A stretch of 64,000 nucleotides of DNA from Siphonodentalium dalli (GCA_032622095.1 CP136068.1:157799465-157863464); one strand, 5' to 3'. Shown: positions 11,632 through 23,199, counted from the first letter of the stretch. Notes: a model not told the origin generated them from the letters alone. A program made the numbers and translations.

Positions 11632-11872
11632 GTCTTAAGTGTCACACCGTGGAAGTCTTAAGTGTCACACAGTGGAAGTCTTAAGTGTCACACCATGGAA
11701 GTCTTCAGGCAGCACAGTCTTAAGTGTCACACCGTGGAAGTCTTCAGGCAGCACAGTCTTAAGTGTCACACCATGGAAGTCTTCAGGCAGCACAGTCTTA
11801 AGTGTCACACCGTGGAAGTCTTCAGGCAGCACAGTCTTAAGTGTCACACCGTGGAAGTCTTCAGGCAGCACA
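11632..11872. repeat. 39-bp minisatellite
   Basis: About five copies of a 39-bp unit, beginning gtcttaagtgtcacaccgtg and ending gcagcaca, are preceded by two shortened 23-bp units. Copies differ mainly at one position (accgtgg versus accatgg). The unit length is divisible by three, so several frames stay open, but this does not suggest a gene. Confidence 0.9.
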
Positions 11873-11887
11873 AATTCATTATTGAAT

Positions 11888-12106
11888 GTGAGGGAATACT
11901 ATGATAACTAGGGCTATCTTAATAATCGGCTGTGAGGGAATACTATGATAACTAGGGCTATCTTAATAATCGGCTGTGAGGGAATACTATGATAACTAGG
12001 GCTATCTTAATAATCGGCTGTGAGGGAATACTATGATAACTAGGGCTATCTTAATAATCGGCTGTGAGGGAATACTATACTAACTAGGGCTATCTTAATA
12101 ATCAGC
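11888..12106. repeat. 44-bp minisatellite
   Basis: Five near-identical copies of a 44-bp unit start gtgagggaatactatgataa and end aataatcggct. The array begins only 16 bp after the 39-bp minisatellite, with an unrelated unit. Confidence 0.9.
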
Positions 12107-12110
12107 AATA

Positions 12111-12585
12111 TTAAAGGCCCACTTAATTTTCGAGTCGCAGATTATTTTTTTTATAGTGCCTTGTATACGATTTTAATAACAATCTATGCCATAAAATATG
12201 ATTAAAATACTATAATTCATCACCATTTGGAATGTCTGTGTCTCAGAAGGTGCCCATGGAGTAATATAAAATAGCTGAAATCATAAAATCATTTTCCCCT
12301 TTATGGCTCGCAGCATGCAACAGAATTCAAACTGTGGTTTATTTTCAATGGAAGGGAAATAAGTCTATATCTAGACTAAATATAGAGTTATTCCCCTTCC
12401 ATTGAAAATAATAGACTTTGTGCAGATACTTCAGCACATAACATACGTCGGTTTCTCAACAAAAACAACCTGTTCACAGTTTATTACATTGAATAAGTTG
12501 AAAATACAATGTTTTTAAGCTTCCTCTTTCAAATGGTATTTTATATAATGTGATCTGGGGGTTCGAAAATTAAGTGGACCTTTAA
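12111..12585. mobile_element. TTAA MITE (AGGYCCACTTAATTTTCGA termini)
   Basis: TTAA at 12111-12114 is followed by AGGCCCACTTAATTTTCGA. The right end inverse TCGAAAATTAAGTGGACCT precedes TTAA at 12582-12585. One base differs between the two ends. The interior contains an inverted pair, ttattttcaatggaagggaa, around 12339-12411. This is the first of three MITEs sharing boundary TTAA sites. Confidence 0.82.
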
Positions 12586-12924
12586 CCCTTTGGAGAGTAT
12601 CTGTAACGTCATAAACATGACGTCATGAGTAAATTTAACGTCAACGTCATAGCAATAATTATTAATAAGTTAGGGTCAAAGGGTCCAATAATTCGTTTTA
12701 ATTTATGTGCATTTTTTGTTAACGTGCGTTATCATAATCGATTGCATTTATAAATTTGGGACATTATATTAATCAAAATAACTCCTTTACAAATCATTTA
12801 TAAATCAGATGATTTATTGAAGTTATGTCTGCATAAAATAACGCTTCCTGAAACGACATATATGTCGTTCTACTCCTCAACCGATAGACGACATATATGT
12901 TGTTCTACTCGCCAAAGGGTTAAC
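12582..12924. mobile_element. TTAA MITE (CCCTTTGGMGAGTA termini)
   Basis: This element starts at the TTAA that ends the previous one. It begins CCCTTTGGAGAGTA, ends TACTCGCCAAAGGG (one mismatch in the inverted repeat), and closes at TTAA 12921-12924. Its 335-bp interior is unrelated to its neighbours and carries two 'acgacatatatg' words near the right end. Confidence 0.8.
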
Positions 12925-13284
12925 CCTTTACCCAACAAAACGGCAAAAAACGCCCAAATAAAGCTTCAACAGCCTAAAATATCTTCGGTCTGTCTCAATA
13001 ACACCATACAAATATGGATATCATTGGAACCGGTTCATTGACCACATTGTGATGGTTACAGTTATGCCCTGTGCCAATGCATTCTCTTATATATGCGAGT
13101 CGACCATAGGTCGCCTCGCATTTATAAGAGAATGCATTGGCCTAAAAAAAAATTTATAATATTTTTCTACATTCTTTGACAATTTTATCATTTTTAATAT
13201 GTGTTAAGCCAATGCATTCTCTTATATATGCGAGGCGACCTATGGTCGACTCGCATATATAAGAGAATGCATTGGCACAGGGCC
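12921..13284 (+). mobile_element. TTAA MITE family 1, copy 2, right end missing
   Basis: It starts at the TTAA closing the previous MITE, with CCCTTTACCCAACA, and contains the family's two palindromic modules. It stops after ggcacagggc at about 13284 without the TGTTGGGTAAAGGG end, so the right terminus has been deleted or replaced. Confidence 0.8.
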
Positions 13285-13632
13285 TGCCATGATAATGAAC
13301 CAAGTTGAGGTTGTTTGTGTAAAGCATGCAACTCTGGGGATCGAAGTTTTCTACATGATATTTTATTATCACAAATTAATAAAAATTTGAATTCATTTAA
13401 ATTTAATTAAATTAATTAAAAATGTATTGATAGAACTACACAAGTGTGTGAACTGGTTAACGTTATTGCATGAGTTTGTTGTGAAGCGATGTTAAAATGA
13501 GAACCGATAAACGAGTGCAATAATGTTAACATCTTCACAGAATGTTGTTGTTCTGTTTATTGCACACTCTGAAGATTGTAGCTTGTACTGAATATATACT
13601 AAAGTTTTGGTCAATATTGTTTCATTTAATTA
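13285..13632. other. No feature seen
   Basis: AT-rich sequence with no supported coding, tandem or inverted structure. Confidence 0.4.
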
Positions 13633-13863
13633 CCCCTTCAATGACGGGAGCTGTGCTGGTGTAGCATTAAAGTACCTGTGCCAGTGCATTCTTTTTTATA
13701 TGAGAGTCGCCCATTGGAGATATAAGAGAATGCACTGGCTTACAAGGTCAAGGTAAATATTGTTAGGCCAGTGCATTCTCTTATATATGCGAGGCTCCCT
13801 ATGGGAGACTCATATATAAGAGAATGCATTGGCACAGTGTTTTCGCAGTCATGAAAGGGTTAA
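13633..13863. mobile_element. TTAA-type MITE, CCCTTTCATGAC family
   Basis: The right end gtcatgaaaggg precedes TTAA at 13860-13863. The left end, ccccttcaatgacgggagct near 13633, is a diverged inverse. The interior has the palindromic module in a second version whose loop reads ctccctatgggag in place of cgacctatggtcg. Related pieces lie at 14220-14760, 22043-22131 and 26190-26385. Confidence 0.6.
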
Positions 13864-14088
13864 ACAACGTGTGATTTATGTAGACTTTACCTCAAAATTT
13901 TCTGTTAAAGTTAATGTCGCCAATGACATTGACGAAATGTGTATGAATTGTTCCAAGGACAAAACAAAAACATTCTATTGAATGCTTTGAAATCTTCTGT
14001 ATTTCACGGAAATAACCAATGGATGTACAATAAACATTACTATTAAAGAAATACAAATTAATATTAATACCTCTCCTTGACTTGACAG

Positions 14089-14214
14089 AAATTCATCCAC
14101 TTTTGAATGTGAAGAAACCACAAGAAAAACAAGCCAAAAAAGCAACAAATCGGATATCAAAACAAGGTCGACCCAGCAAAAACAAGAACTCTAAAGACTA
14201 TAAACAAAGTTCAG
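14089..14214 (+). CDS. Internal exon of the unidentified gene (basic, AT-hook-like)
   Basis: The acceptor is ctctccttgacttgacag, ending at 14088, and the donor is gtaaga at 14215. With two leading bases, which complete the single base left by the exon ending at 4373, the exon is open for 41 codons and leaves one base. It encodes residues including IHPLLNVKKPQEKQAKK and SKQGRPSKNKNSKDYK. QGRPSK resembles a weak AT-hook (GRP with flanking basic residues). Phase agreement with three upstream exons is the main support. Downstream exons were not identified. DNA binding is only suggested. Confidence 0.55.
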
Positions 14215-14219
14215 GTAAG

Positions 14220-14760
14220 AGTCATGATATACACCTCCCATAGGGAGCCTCACATATAGAAGAGAATGCACTGATGACTGTCGTCTGCTTGGGTCTGTGT
14301 GAGGCTCCATACACGAGTGCTATTTATCCCTTTCATGGTAGCCACGCTGGTGCAGCATTAAAGACCCTGTGTTGTCCATTTTCTTACATATGCGAGTCTC
14401 CCATAGGGAGCCCCGCATATATAAGAGAATGCACTGATGACTTGTCTGCTTGGGGCTGTGTGAGGCTCCATATAGGAGTGTTATTTAACCCTTTCATGGT
14501 AACCACGCTGGTGCAGCATTAAAGACCCTGTGTTGTCCATTTTCTTAGATATGCGAATCTCCCATAGGGAGCCCCACATATATAAGAGAATGCACTGGCT
14601 TGCAAGGTATATGAAAAGCTGTGTGATTGTGCAGCATTGTAGACCCTGTGCGAGTATCCCATAGGGAGAATATATTGGCCGAACAATATTAACCTTGACC
14701 TTGTAGCAAGTGCATTCTCTTATATATGCGAGGCTCCCTATTAATGAAATTAAAAGAATT
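14220..14760. repeat. Degenerate cluster of the palindromic-module MITE family
   Basis: Three partial, overlapping copies carry ccctttcatggtarccacgctggtgcagcat, cccatagggagcc and 'atataagagaatgcactg' words, at about 14230-14280, 14325-14440 and 14490-14600, with a fourth fragment at 14650-14755. The ends are not clean. Confidence 0.55.
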
Positions 14761-15187
14761 TGGTATGCAAGCTTATTGGTTAGGAGCACAAGTCAAGTTC
14801 AACTATGGGTGAGGTCTGACAATTTACTGGCATTATCGACTTAAAGGTTTACTCCGGTCTAGATTATTTTTATCTTTGTCGATCACTGTAAATCCACTGA
14901 GAACGGTGCCAAAAAGATTTTTGTGAAAGGCCGCTCGTAACAGAAGTTATGCCGATTTAATGTTCTATCATGGATTATGCAGTCTAAAAAGTTAATATTC
15001 CCTCATGTGACTACTAGCGACATGCAGTGTCAAACTTGAAAGGCTCACGCAATTAGCTTTTATCTACCAATGCACACTGATCGTTTATACAGAAACGGCT
15101 GGACTATCGGAGCTGAAATTTTTTATATAGAGGTAATTTGACCACCCGGAAAATCTTATTAGATAGGCCCCGTTGACATCAGATGTC
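14761..15187. other. No supported gene
   Basis: Unique-looking sequence. A possible element end, ttaaaggtttactccgg, occurs near 14840, but no matching inverse end was found. Confidence 0.35.
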
Positions 15188-15537
15188 TTAACCCTTTGAG
15201 TGCCACGGTGTGTAAAATCGGCCCTAAAAAACTAAAAAATAATTGTTTTGTTTTAATTTTTTTTTTTAGAATTTTTTTTTTTTGGGTTGAAATTTTTTTG
15301 GGTATGCTTAAGCATGCTATAGCGAATTTAAAAACAAACTGGATAACACCTTAGGGGCATGTTATAACTCAAAAACTATCACCAAGTATTCATAGTAATA
15401 TTTTTGATGCCCATGAAAAACGTGAGATTCCCTGGCACTAAACCTACAAAATAAGTCTGTTAAAGAATATAAGAGAATGCATTGGCACAGGGTATATGGG
15501 TTGATACAAAAATCGGACCTGGCACTGAAAGGGTTAA
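15188..15537. mobile_element. TTAA MITE (CCCTTTSAGTGCCA termini)
   Basis: TTAA at 15188 is followed by CCCTTTGAGTGCCA. The right end TGGCACTGAAAGGG is followed by TTAA at 15534-15537, with one mismatch between the ends. Near the right end it contains half of the shared palindromic module (ataagagaatgcattggcacaggg), showing that this module also occurs in a MITE with different termini. Confidence 0.78.
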
Positions 15538-15810
15538 ATACTTAAAGGATTACACTAATTATTGATTAAATAAAATAATTAATTATATAACCAAAATGGT
15601 TGTAATCGGGTCAGTGACTATTTTTGTGCTTGGATGATAACTTTAGTCTTAATAAATAGTTTTGTATATGGATTACCCACATGAAAGTACAGATCAAGTT
15701 GGAATATGGGTGTCGTCTGCCCATTTTTACCAGTTATGGTCCTTGACTTATAATTTGCCGATTATTTTGGATTCTGGATTATAACTTTAGTTATAGCTGT
15801 TTGATTGTTT

Positions 15811-16105
15811 TCAAATTTGGTATATGAGTGAGTGTTCACATGTAAATACAGGTCAAGTTCATATTTGGTATATGAGTGAGTGTTCACATGTAAATACAGG
15901 TCAAGTTCATATTTGGTATATGAGTGAGTGTTCACATGTAAATACAGGTCAAGTTCATATTTGGTATATGAGTGAGTGTTCACATGTAAATACAGGTCAA
16001 GTTCATATTTGGTATATGAGTGAGTGTTCACAGGTAAATACAGGTCAAGTTCAAATTTGGTATATGAGTGAGTGTTCACATGTAAATACAAGTCCAGTTC
16101 ATATT
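15811..16105. repeat. 48-bp tandem repeat, about six copies
   Basis: The unit includes ttggtatatgagtgagtgtt, and its 48-bp length keeps frames open on both strands. The flanking 'tttttaccagagttatggcc' phrase suggests it lies inside a dispersed mollusc-type repeat. Confidence 0.9.
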
Positions 16106-16918
16106 TTGTTTAGGTGCATCCATTTTTACCAGAGTTATGGCCCTTTAGTTATCTGATTGTTTTCAAATTTGGTATATGGATTACTCAAATGAAAATATAG
16201 GTCATGTATGAACATGGATGAAGTGGCAGTACACAATTTATCTGGTTGTGGATGGTCTGAAAAACAGAAAATTAAGTATCTGGGGGGGGGGGCATAACAA
16301 ATTAGATGATACTGGCTTGAAGGTTTAGTTATTTCACCAAAAAAGTTTAAAATTTGGATACGTAACATGATTTTGTATTCAGTGGAGGCAAACTCTGAGT
16401 GTTTGGTTATAGCAAAATAGCCCGATTTCTCTCCCCTGAATTCTGTCATCTGCGTTTGAAAGAAAGTTTTTGGAAATTGCTATGATAACTTTTTTTCTAT
16501 TTCAAATATTTATCAGTTCTAACATAGCTCTATCATGTGGAAGATGCTTATTTACAGACATTCGCTCTGTTTTTGTGTTGAAAATGGTCAATTTGAGTCA
16601 AAATGTTTTTAAATTAAGCATTTTGTGTGCAAACTAAGAGGCATAACTCTTTACACATTGTATGAAGAAGCTAAAGTACAGAGATTTGATTACACCTAAC
16701 ATTTTGGTTGAAAATAAAACACTCTTGATGGGCCTATTCCATAGATAATGGCTCAGCATAGATTTGAAGTACAGTACCCCCTCCCAGGTTGGCCAAAATT
16801 ACTGGATATTGTGTATTGTACCTGAGGTCTGCCCAGTTATTTCTAACAGAGATGTGCCCATTTCAGACTTAGAATGCAGTGTTTAATCCAGTGTCTAATC
16901 ATATAAAACTATGTGTGT
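16106..16918. other. Dispersed repeat-like sequence, no gene
   Basis: It contains one 'ccagagttatggccct' phrase and a G9 run near 16281. Short minus-strand open frames have no splice or domain support. Confidence 0.35.
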
Positions 16919-17366
16919 TACAGGTACTCAATCCGATTTGATGGTCCCCATATCATCAGATTGTAAACAACAACATTTTTTGAAATGCCGCTTCAGTTAT
17001 CAGAATCGATTAATTGTCCAAAAATAATGCTAAGTCAACTATAGTACAAAATTGCCCATAACCTGTTATTTATCAACATTTTGTTCAAAAAAAATTTGCC
17101 GGTTTGTCAAATATCTGACACAAAAAGCCACTTGATTTTAAAGTTATCCATCTTCACATGCAATTTGGTCAGAGAAAGTCTTCTCAACGACTGTTTACTG
17201 GGCCACTTAAAATTATCGGGGTGAAAAATAATTGATTTAAAACATCGATATCTGATCACTCTGAGCTTTGATGGGTGGGTTCAACGACTCGAATCAAAAT
17301 ATTTTTTACCCCCGAAGCCAAGGAAATAGTAATTTGCGAGTGTTAATTTGGATTATGCATCTTTAA
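16919..17366 (+). mobile_element. AGGTACTCAATCCG foldback MITE, diverged copy
   Basis: The left end is aggtactcaatccgatttga at 16922; the right end is diverged and closes at TTAA 17363-17366. The interior shares long phrases (gttatccatcttcaca, gctttgatgggtgggttc, gaagccaaggaaatagtaat) with copies at 33550, 34278, 39886 and 45054. Confidence 0.65.
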
Positions 17367-17433
17367 CACATTGACAGTTGGAAGCAAAGTTTGATTGAAT
17401 GATTGTTCCCGGATTAAAAATTTTCATTTCTAA

Positions 17434-17600
17434 ATAAATCCACCAGTCAAATAAAGCCACCGGTCAAATAAATCCACCGGTCAAAAGTAAAGCCACCGGT
17501 CAAAAGTAAAGCCACTGGTCAAATAAAGCCACTGGTCAAATAAAGCCACTGGTGAAAAGTAAAGCCACTGGTCAAATAAAGCCACTGGTCAAATAAAGAG
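17434..17600. repeat. 17-19-bp tandem repeat
   Basis: About nine units of agccactggtcaaataa, alternating with a variant carrying caaaagtaa, occur in a row. A single similar unit reappears near 17660. Confidence 0.88.
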
Positions 17601-17799
17601 ACCTTATATGTTTGATTGAATGATTCATTCATGAATGTTTTATTTATTATTTCTAAATAAAGTGGTCGGTCAAACAAAGCCACCAGTTAGATGTGTGGTT
17701 CTCCTGGGACTGTATTAAGCTTATTTCTAATTCCTCATGCCTTTGTTGACTGTATTAGCTTATTTCTAATTCCTCATGCCTTCGTTGACTGTATTAGAT

Positions 17800-18890
17800 T
17801 ATTATGCCCCCAACTTGAAGTCGGCGGGTATATAGTCGACGTCTCCGGCCGTACGTCCGTACAAACATTTTGCATTATTGTTCAGCAACCGCTGGGCAGA
17901 TTTAGCTGATATTTGGTATGGTGATAGAGCAGCATGGGGGAACAGCTACATGCATAGCGCGGGTTTCGTCCACCCATTTTCACCAGAGTTATGGCCCTTT
18001 TTTTACTTAGAAAATTCAATTTTTTCCGTCTGTACAAACATTTTGCATTATTGTTCAGCAACCGCTGGGCAGATTTAGCTGATATTTGGCATGGTGATAG
18101 AGCAGCATGGGGGAACAGCTACATGCATAGTGCGGGTTTCGTCCACCCATTTTCACCAGAGTTATGGCCCTTTTTTTACTTAGAAAATTTAATTTTCTCG
18201 TGTTTTTTGGGTTCCAGATGATAGCGTCAGCTTTGGTGGTACGATTGCAAATCCCGTATTTTTGTGGATCAGTTATATGAAAATACATGTCAAGTGCGAA
18301 TTTGGGTATGATCTGATAAATTTTTGCCAGAGTTATGGCCCTTTTTTCAACTTAGAAAATTTAAATTTTGTCCGTCCGTAGAAACATTTTGCATTATTGT
18401 TCAGCAACCGCTGGGCAGATTTAGCTGATATTTGGTATGGTGATAGAGCAGCATGGGGGAACAGCTACATGCATAGCGCGGGTTTCGTCCACCCATTTTC
18501 ATCAGAGTTATGGCCCTTTTTTTACTTAGAAAATTCAATTTTTCTCTTGTTTTTTTTGGTTTCTAGATGATAGCATGAGTTTTGGTGGTACGATTGCAAA
18601 TCCCGTATTTTTGTGTATCATTTATATGAAAATACATGTCAAGTGCGAATTTGGGTATGATCTGATGATTTTTATGAAGAGTTATGGCCCTTTTTTCAAC
18701 TTAGAAAATTTGAATTTTCGCTTGTTTTTGGGTTTCCACATCGCTTGTTTTTGGGTTTCCGGAATTTCTAGTACGAACTTCTTTTGGAATGGTCATATAG
18801 ACCTCCTCGGATATCCGCAGTTTCGTCCATGCTTAATCCGAAATTGCTACGGTCGGGGGCAAATGCCATGCGACAGCGTACCTCTTGTTT
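17800..18890. repeat. Mollusc-type dispersed repeat with internal duplications
   Basis: It begins tatgcccccaacttgaagtc and ends gggggcaaatgcc...acctcttgttt, like the family pieces at 24024-24260, 26090-26175 and 27331-28070. A unit of about 175 bp (cattattgttcagcaaccgc to ccagagttatggcccttttt) is present at about 17870, 18045 and 18390. Open frames inside it are repeat artefacts. Confidence 0.7.
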
Positions 18891-19040
18891 CTAATTTTCT
18901 CATGCCTTCATTGACTGTATTAGATTATTTCTAATCTCCTTCGTTTACTTCTAGATGGCACTGGATGAAACCAGGATTAAAAGAACAGAAGGATATCTGA
19001 ACATAGCTTAAGCGACTGTATAGATAAGAATCTGCTATTA

Positions 19041-19636
19041 CAGTTCATATACAGTTACAGTACTACAGCTAGCCACAGTGATTTCTATTTACTATGCTGT
19101 CAAAGGGGAAATCATCTGAGATGAAAAACAGTTCATATACAGTTATAGTACTACAGCTAGCCACAGTGATTTCTATTTACTATGCTGTCAAAGGGGGAAA
19201 TCATCTGAGATGAAAAACAGTTCATTTACAGTTACAGTGCTACAGCTAGCCACAGTGATTTCTATTTACTATGCTGTCAAAGGGGGAAATCATCTGAGAT
19301 GAAAAACAGTTCATTTACAGTTACAGTGCTACAGCTAGCCACAGTGATTTCTATTTACTATGCTGTCAAAGGGGGAAATCATCTGAGATGAAAAACAGTT
19401 CATTTACAGTTACAGTGCTACAGCTAGCCACAGTGATTTCTATTTACTATGCTGTCAAAGGGGGAAATCATCTGAGATGAAAAACAGTTCATATACAGTT
19501 ACAGTGCTACAGCTAGCTACAGTGATTTCTATTTACTATGCTGTCAAAGGGGGAAATCATCTGAGATGAAAAACAGTTCATTGCCTGGTACTACTCACAG
19601 TGATTTCTAAATTATGTCAAAAGATGAAATCATCTA
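19041..19636. repeat. 88-bp tandem repeat, about six and a half copies
   Basis: The unit runs from cagttcatttacagttacag to gaaatcatctgagatgaaaa. Interior copies differ by only a few bases, and the last copy decays after 19582. Confidence 0.92.
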
Positions 19637-19700
19637 GGCTCGGTGCTAATTATCTAGTTAGACATTGGCAAGCAGAAATAGTCTCGAATTCACGCACCAA

Positions 19701-19888
19701 TATTATTCATCTTCATACCATTCAGCTGACAGTTTCGACTATTCACAATCTAATATTCATCTTCATACCATTCAACAGACAGTTTCGAATATTCACACTC
19801 TTAACATTATTCATCTTCATACGATTCAGCTGACCGTTATGACTATTCACACTCTAACATTATTCATCTTCACACCATTCAACAGATA
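19701..19888. repeat. About 50-bp tandem repeat, four copies
   Basis: The unit contains attattcatcttcataccatt followed by a diverged half. It directly follows the decayed end of the 88-bp array. Confidence 0.8.
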
Positions 19889-20174
19889 ATGCACTTCGTT
19901 GCCATGGTTATTTTCAGTCAGTCATTGGATGTCTTTGTCCATTCTGATTGAGTTATAGTTCATCAATAAATCTGTCATTACCAAATCTGTTTGACTATAA
20001 TGATACGACCCACACACTAAGCTCAGAGCCATGTATAGGTAACAGGCACACATAGTTATAATATACTGTGTCAAAAATTGGTCTCCGAGACTTCCGGCAG
20101 TGGTCATACAAAAGTGCTACTTCACAGTATTTACTTATTTATAAACAGTTATTATTAATAAATAATTTCATTTT

Positions 20175-22016
20175 TTAGCTCAACTTGCTTTGTAAGTTTG
20201 AGCTATTGCCATGGGTTGGCGTCCGTCGTCCGTCGTCCGTGTGTCCGTGAACAATTTCCTTTGGCGCGGGCTACAGGTCGTATCTTTGGTCTGCTCTTTA
20301 TGAAATTTGTCATGAATGTTGACATTGACATGTAGATGGGAAAGAGTCATTTTGGGGTCATTCGGCCAAAAAACATGGCCGCTGGTGGCCATCTTGGATT
20401 TCAAAATTAAATCCATTGGCGCGGGCTACAGGCCGTACTGTTTGTGTGATCATCATAAAATTTGTCATGAATGTTGACATTTACATGTAGATGGGAACGA
20501 GTCATTTTAGGATCATTCGGCCAAAAAATATGGCCGCTGGTGGCCATCTTGGATTTTACTCTTTGCATCACTAAATCCTTTGACACATCCTACAGACCAC
20601 ATCTCTGAGCCGATCATCACCAAACTTCATATGGATCATCGGGGAGACCTCTAGATGGGAACGAGTCATTTTGGGGTCATTTGGCCAAAAAACAAGGCCG
20701 CCGTCAGCCATCTTGTATTTTACTCTTTGCATCACTAATTACTTTCGCGCGGGCTACAGGTCGTATCTTTGGTCGGATCTTTGTGAAATTTGTCACGATT
20801 GTTGACATTGACATGTAGATGGGAACGAGTCATTTTGGGGTCATTTGGCCAAAAAACATGGCCGCAGCAGCCATATTGGATTTTACTCTTTGCATCACTA
20901 AATACTTTCACACACACCTACAGACCACAACCCTGATCCGATCATCACCAAACTTCATATGGATCATCGGGGTGACCTCTTGATGGGAACAAGTCATTTT
21001 GGTGTCATTCGGCAAAAAAATATGGCCACCAATGGCCATTTTGGATTTTACTCTAAGTCTCTTTGTATGACTAAATATTTCTACAAAATCCATTAGCATG
21101 GGTTATAGACCGATCCGTTTGTTTAATCTTCATGAAATTTGTCATGGATGTTGACATTGACATGTAGATGGGAACGAGTCATTTTGGGGTCATTCGGCAA
21201 AAAAACATGGCCGCAGTCAGCCATATTGGATTTTACTCTTTGCATCACTAAATACTTTCACACACACCTACAGACCACAACCCTGATCCGATCATCACCA
21301 AACTTCATATGGATCATCGGGGAGACCTCTAGATGGGAACGAGTCATTTTGGGGTCATTTGGCCAAAAAACAAGGCCGCCGTCAGCCATCTTGTATTTTA
21401 CTCTTTGCATCACTAATTACTATCGCGCGGGCTACAGGTCGTATCTTTGGTCGGATCTTTGTGAAATTTGTCACGATTGTTGACATTGACATGTAGATGG
21501 GAACGAGTCATTTTGGGGTCATTTGGCCAAAAAACATGGCCGCAGTCAGCCATATTGGATTTTACTCTTTGCATCACTAAATACTTTCACACACACCTAC
21601 AGACCACAACCCTGATCCGATCATCACCAAACTTCATATGGATCATCGGGGTGACCTCTTGATGGGAACAAGTCATTTTGGTGTCATTCGGCAAAAAAAT
21701 ATGGCCACCAATGGCCATTTTGGATTTTACTCTAAGTCTCTTTGTATGACTAAATATTTCTATAAAATCCATTAGCATGGGTTATAGACAGATCCGTTTG
21801 TTTAATCTTCATGAAATTTGTCATGGATGTTGACATTGACATGTAGATGGGAACGAGTCATTTTGGGGTCATTCGGCAAAAAAACATGGCCGCCAGTGGC
21901 CATTTTAGAATTTACTCTTTGCATCACTAAATCCTTTGGCACGTCCCTCCATTTACTGTCAACCATTAAATTATTCCCCTACCTAAGTTGAGCTACAGTG
22001 TCATTGACACTTTCAT
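20175..22016. repeat. Dispersed repeat with 170-bp subunits and a 677-bp higher-order duplication
   Basis: The ends are ttagctcaactt and an inverse-like aagttgagctac, suggesting a transposable unit. The body is a chain of subunits each carrying acatgtagatgggaacgagt, cattttggggtcattcggc and catggccgc. Segments starting at about 20580 and 21257 are near-identical over about 660 bp, with a constant offset of about 677. A related block occupies 37085-39625. Confidence 0.8.
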
Positions 22017-22042
22017 TAGATAAATATTTTCATTTGTTAGCT

Positions 22043-22131
22043 TAACCCTTTCATGACTGGAGCTACAGTGTTGCAGTGTTAAAAATCCTGTGCCAGTGCA
22101 TTCTCTTATAGATGCAAGTCTCCCATAGGGA
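22043..22131 (+). mobile_element. Left fragment of a CCCTTTCATGAC-family MITE
   Basis: TTAA at 22043 followed by CCCTTTCATGACTGGAGC and a partial palindromic module. It is cut at 22131, where a foldback element begins. Confidence 0.6.
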
Positions 22132-22509
22132 GATTCATCCAGCCCCTGTTAGGCCACGTTGGCATCCCATTTGGCTTGGTGGGCCAGAAACCACACAAGA
22201 ATGCATGTGTCATGCCATTTACGGACAACCGTTTTCACCTCACTAGAGAGACCTACATATAGACACAGTTCAATAAGCAGGTTCACTGCATAAACATACA
22301 GCCCCTGTTTTAAGTGCGACAGGTCAAAGTTCTGGAGGTGCATTCCATATATGGAACTTTTGAATATTCATGATTCCATATATGGTATTCATGAATAATC
22401 AAAAGCTCCTTATATGGAATCATGAATATTCAAAAGTACCATATATGAAATCCACCTCCAGAACTTTGATCTGTAGCACTTAAACTGCGGAAAGGGGGCT
22501 GGATGAATC
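22132..22509. mobile_element. Foldback element with long inverted arms
   Basis: It begins gattcatccagcccc and ends gggggctggatgaatc. The arms also match over aggtcaaagttctggaggtg (near 22320) and the inverse cacctccagaactttgat (near 22454). The centre is itself rich in short palindromes (ccatatatgg, tgaatattcatga). No coding capacity. Confidence 0.75.
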
Positions 22510-23049
22510 CAATATGGCCGCGAATCAGTGATCTCGCTTATTACTGTAACATGTGTCATTAATTTTTAGGGTCTACCAGTAGCAAAACCGTATGAACCCT
22601 CCTATCAAAACGAAAATCGCTAAACAACCCATAATGTCAACTCTGACCTTCCTGAGCACATCTGCTGCGTTGCCTCAACCAGTAAACCATAAAGGCAAGT
22701 GGATCGGATGATTTGGGGACATACCACGGCTGTTTGGGGTTGATTTGGTCAAAAAAAATTTGAAAGTCCTCGAAAATATGCAGGATTTTTGCTTATGATG
22801 GCAGCCATCTTGGATTTGGAGTCACATGATATTAAATTGTTTTAATAGAGTCCAATTATTTAGCACAACCCATCCCGATATTGAAAATATACATGCCTTG
22901 CCTCTACTAAAAAAGTATACAAGGAACCATTATTGAACATTTGCCCCAACACTAATATATATAGCTTTATGACAAATTTATGCGATCCTTTTCATGGTTC
23001 TTTCCCTAAACATCATTCCAGATGCCTTGCATAATATAAATTTATTATA
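22510..23049. other. No supported gene
   Basis: Sequence without clear repeat boundaries or exons. It contains scattered 'aatatggccgc' and 'gcagccatcttggat' words reminiscent of the 20-22 kb repeat. Confidence 0.35.
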
Positions 23050-23199
23050 CAATGATGTGTACAGTATGTGTTTTTCTTGTACGAGTCCAGGTTGTGGTGA
23101 AAAGTCATATTGGACGAGACATGCAGTGTCGTGTCCAATATAACTTTTCACCACAACCTGGACGAGTACAAGAAAAACTCATAATGTACACAACATTGT
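23050..23199. repeat. 150-bp near-perfect palindrome
   Basis: Both arms of about 70 bp match with few mismatches. The left arm contains cttgtacgagtccaggttgt, and the right arm contains its inverse. The outer bases acaatg/cattgt also pair. The loop is only a few bases (about gacatgcagtgtc). Confidence 0.85.

Noticed and set aside
15762-16156. Repeat-encoded frames on both strands in the 48-bp array
   Set aside because: The period is divisible by three; same argument as for the minisatellite.
18955-19012. Possible exon after cgtttacttctag (MALDETRIKRTEGYLNIA stop)
   Set aside because: A good acceptor, but its phase does not fit the exon ending at 14214 and it follows dispersed-repeat sequence. 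It could be a terminal exon only if another exon intervenes.
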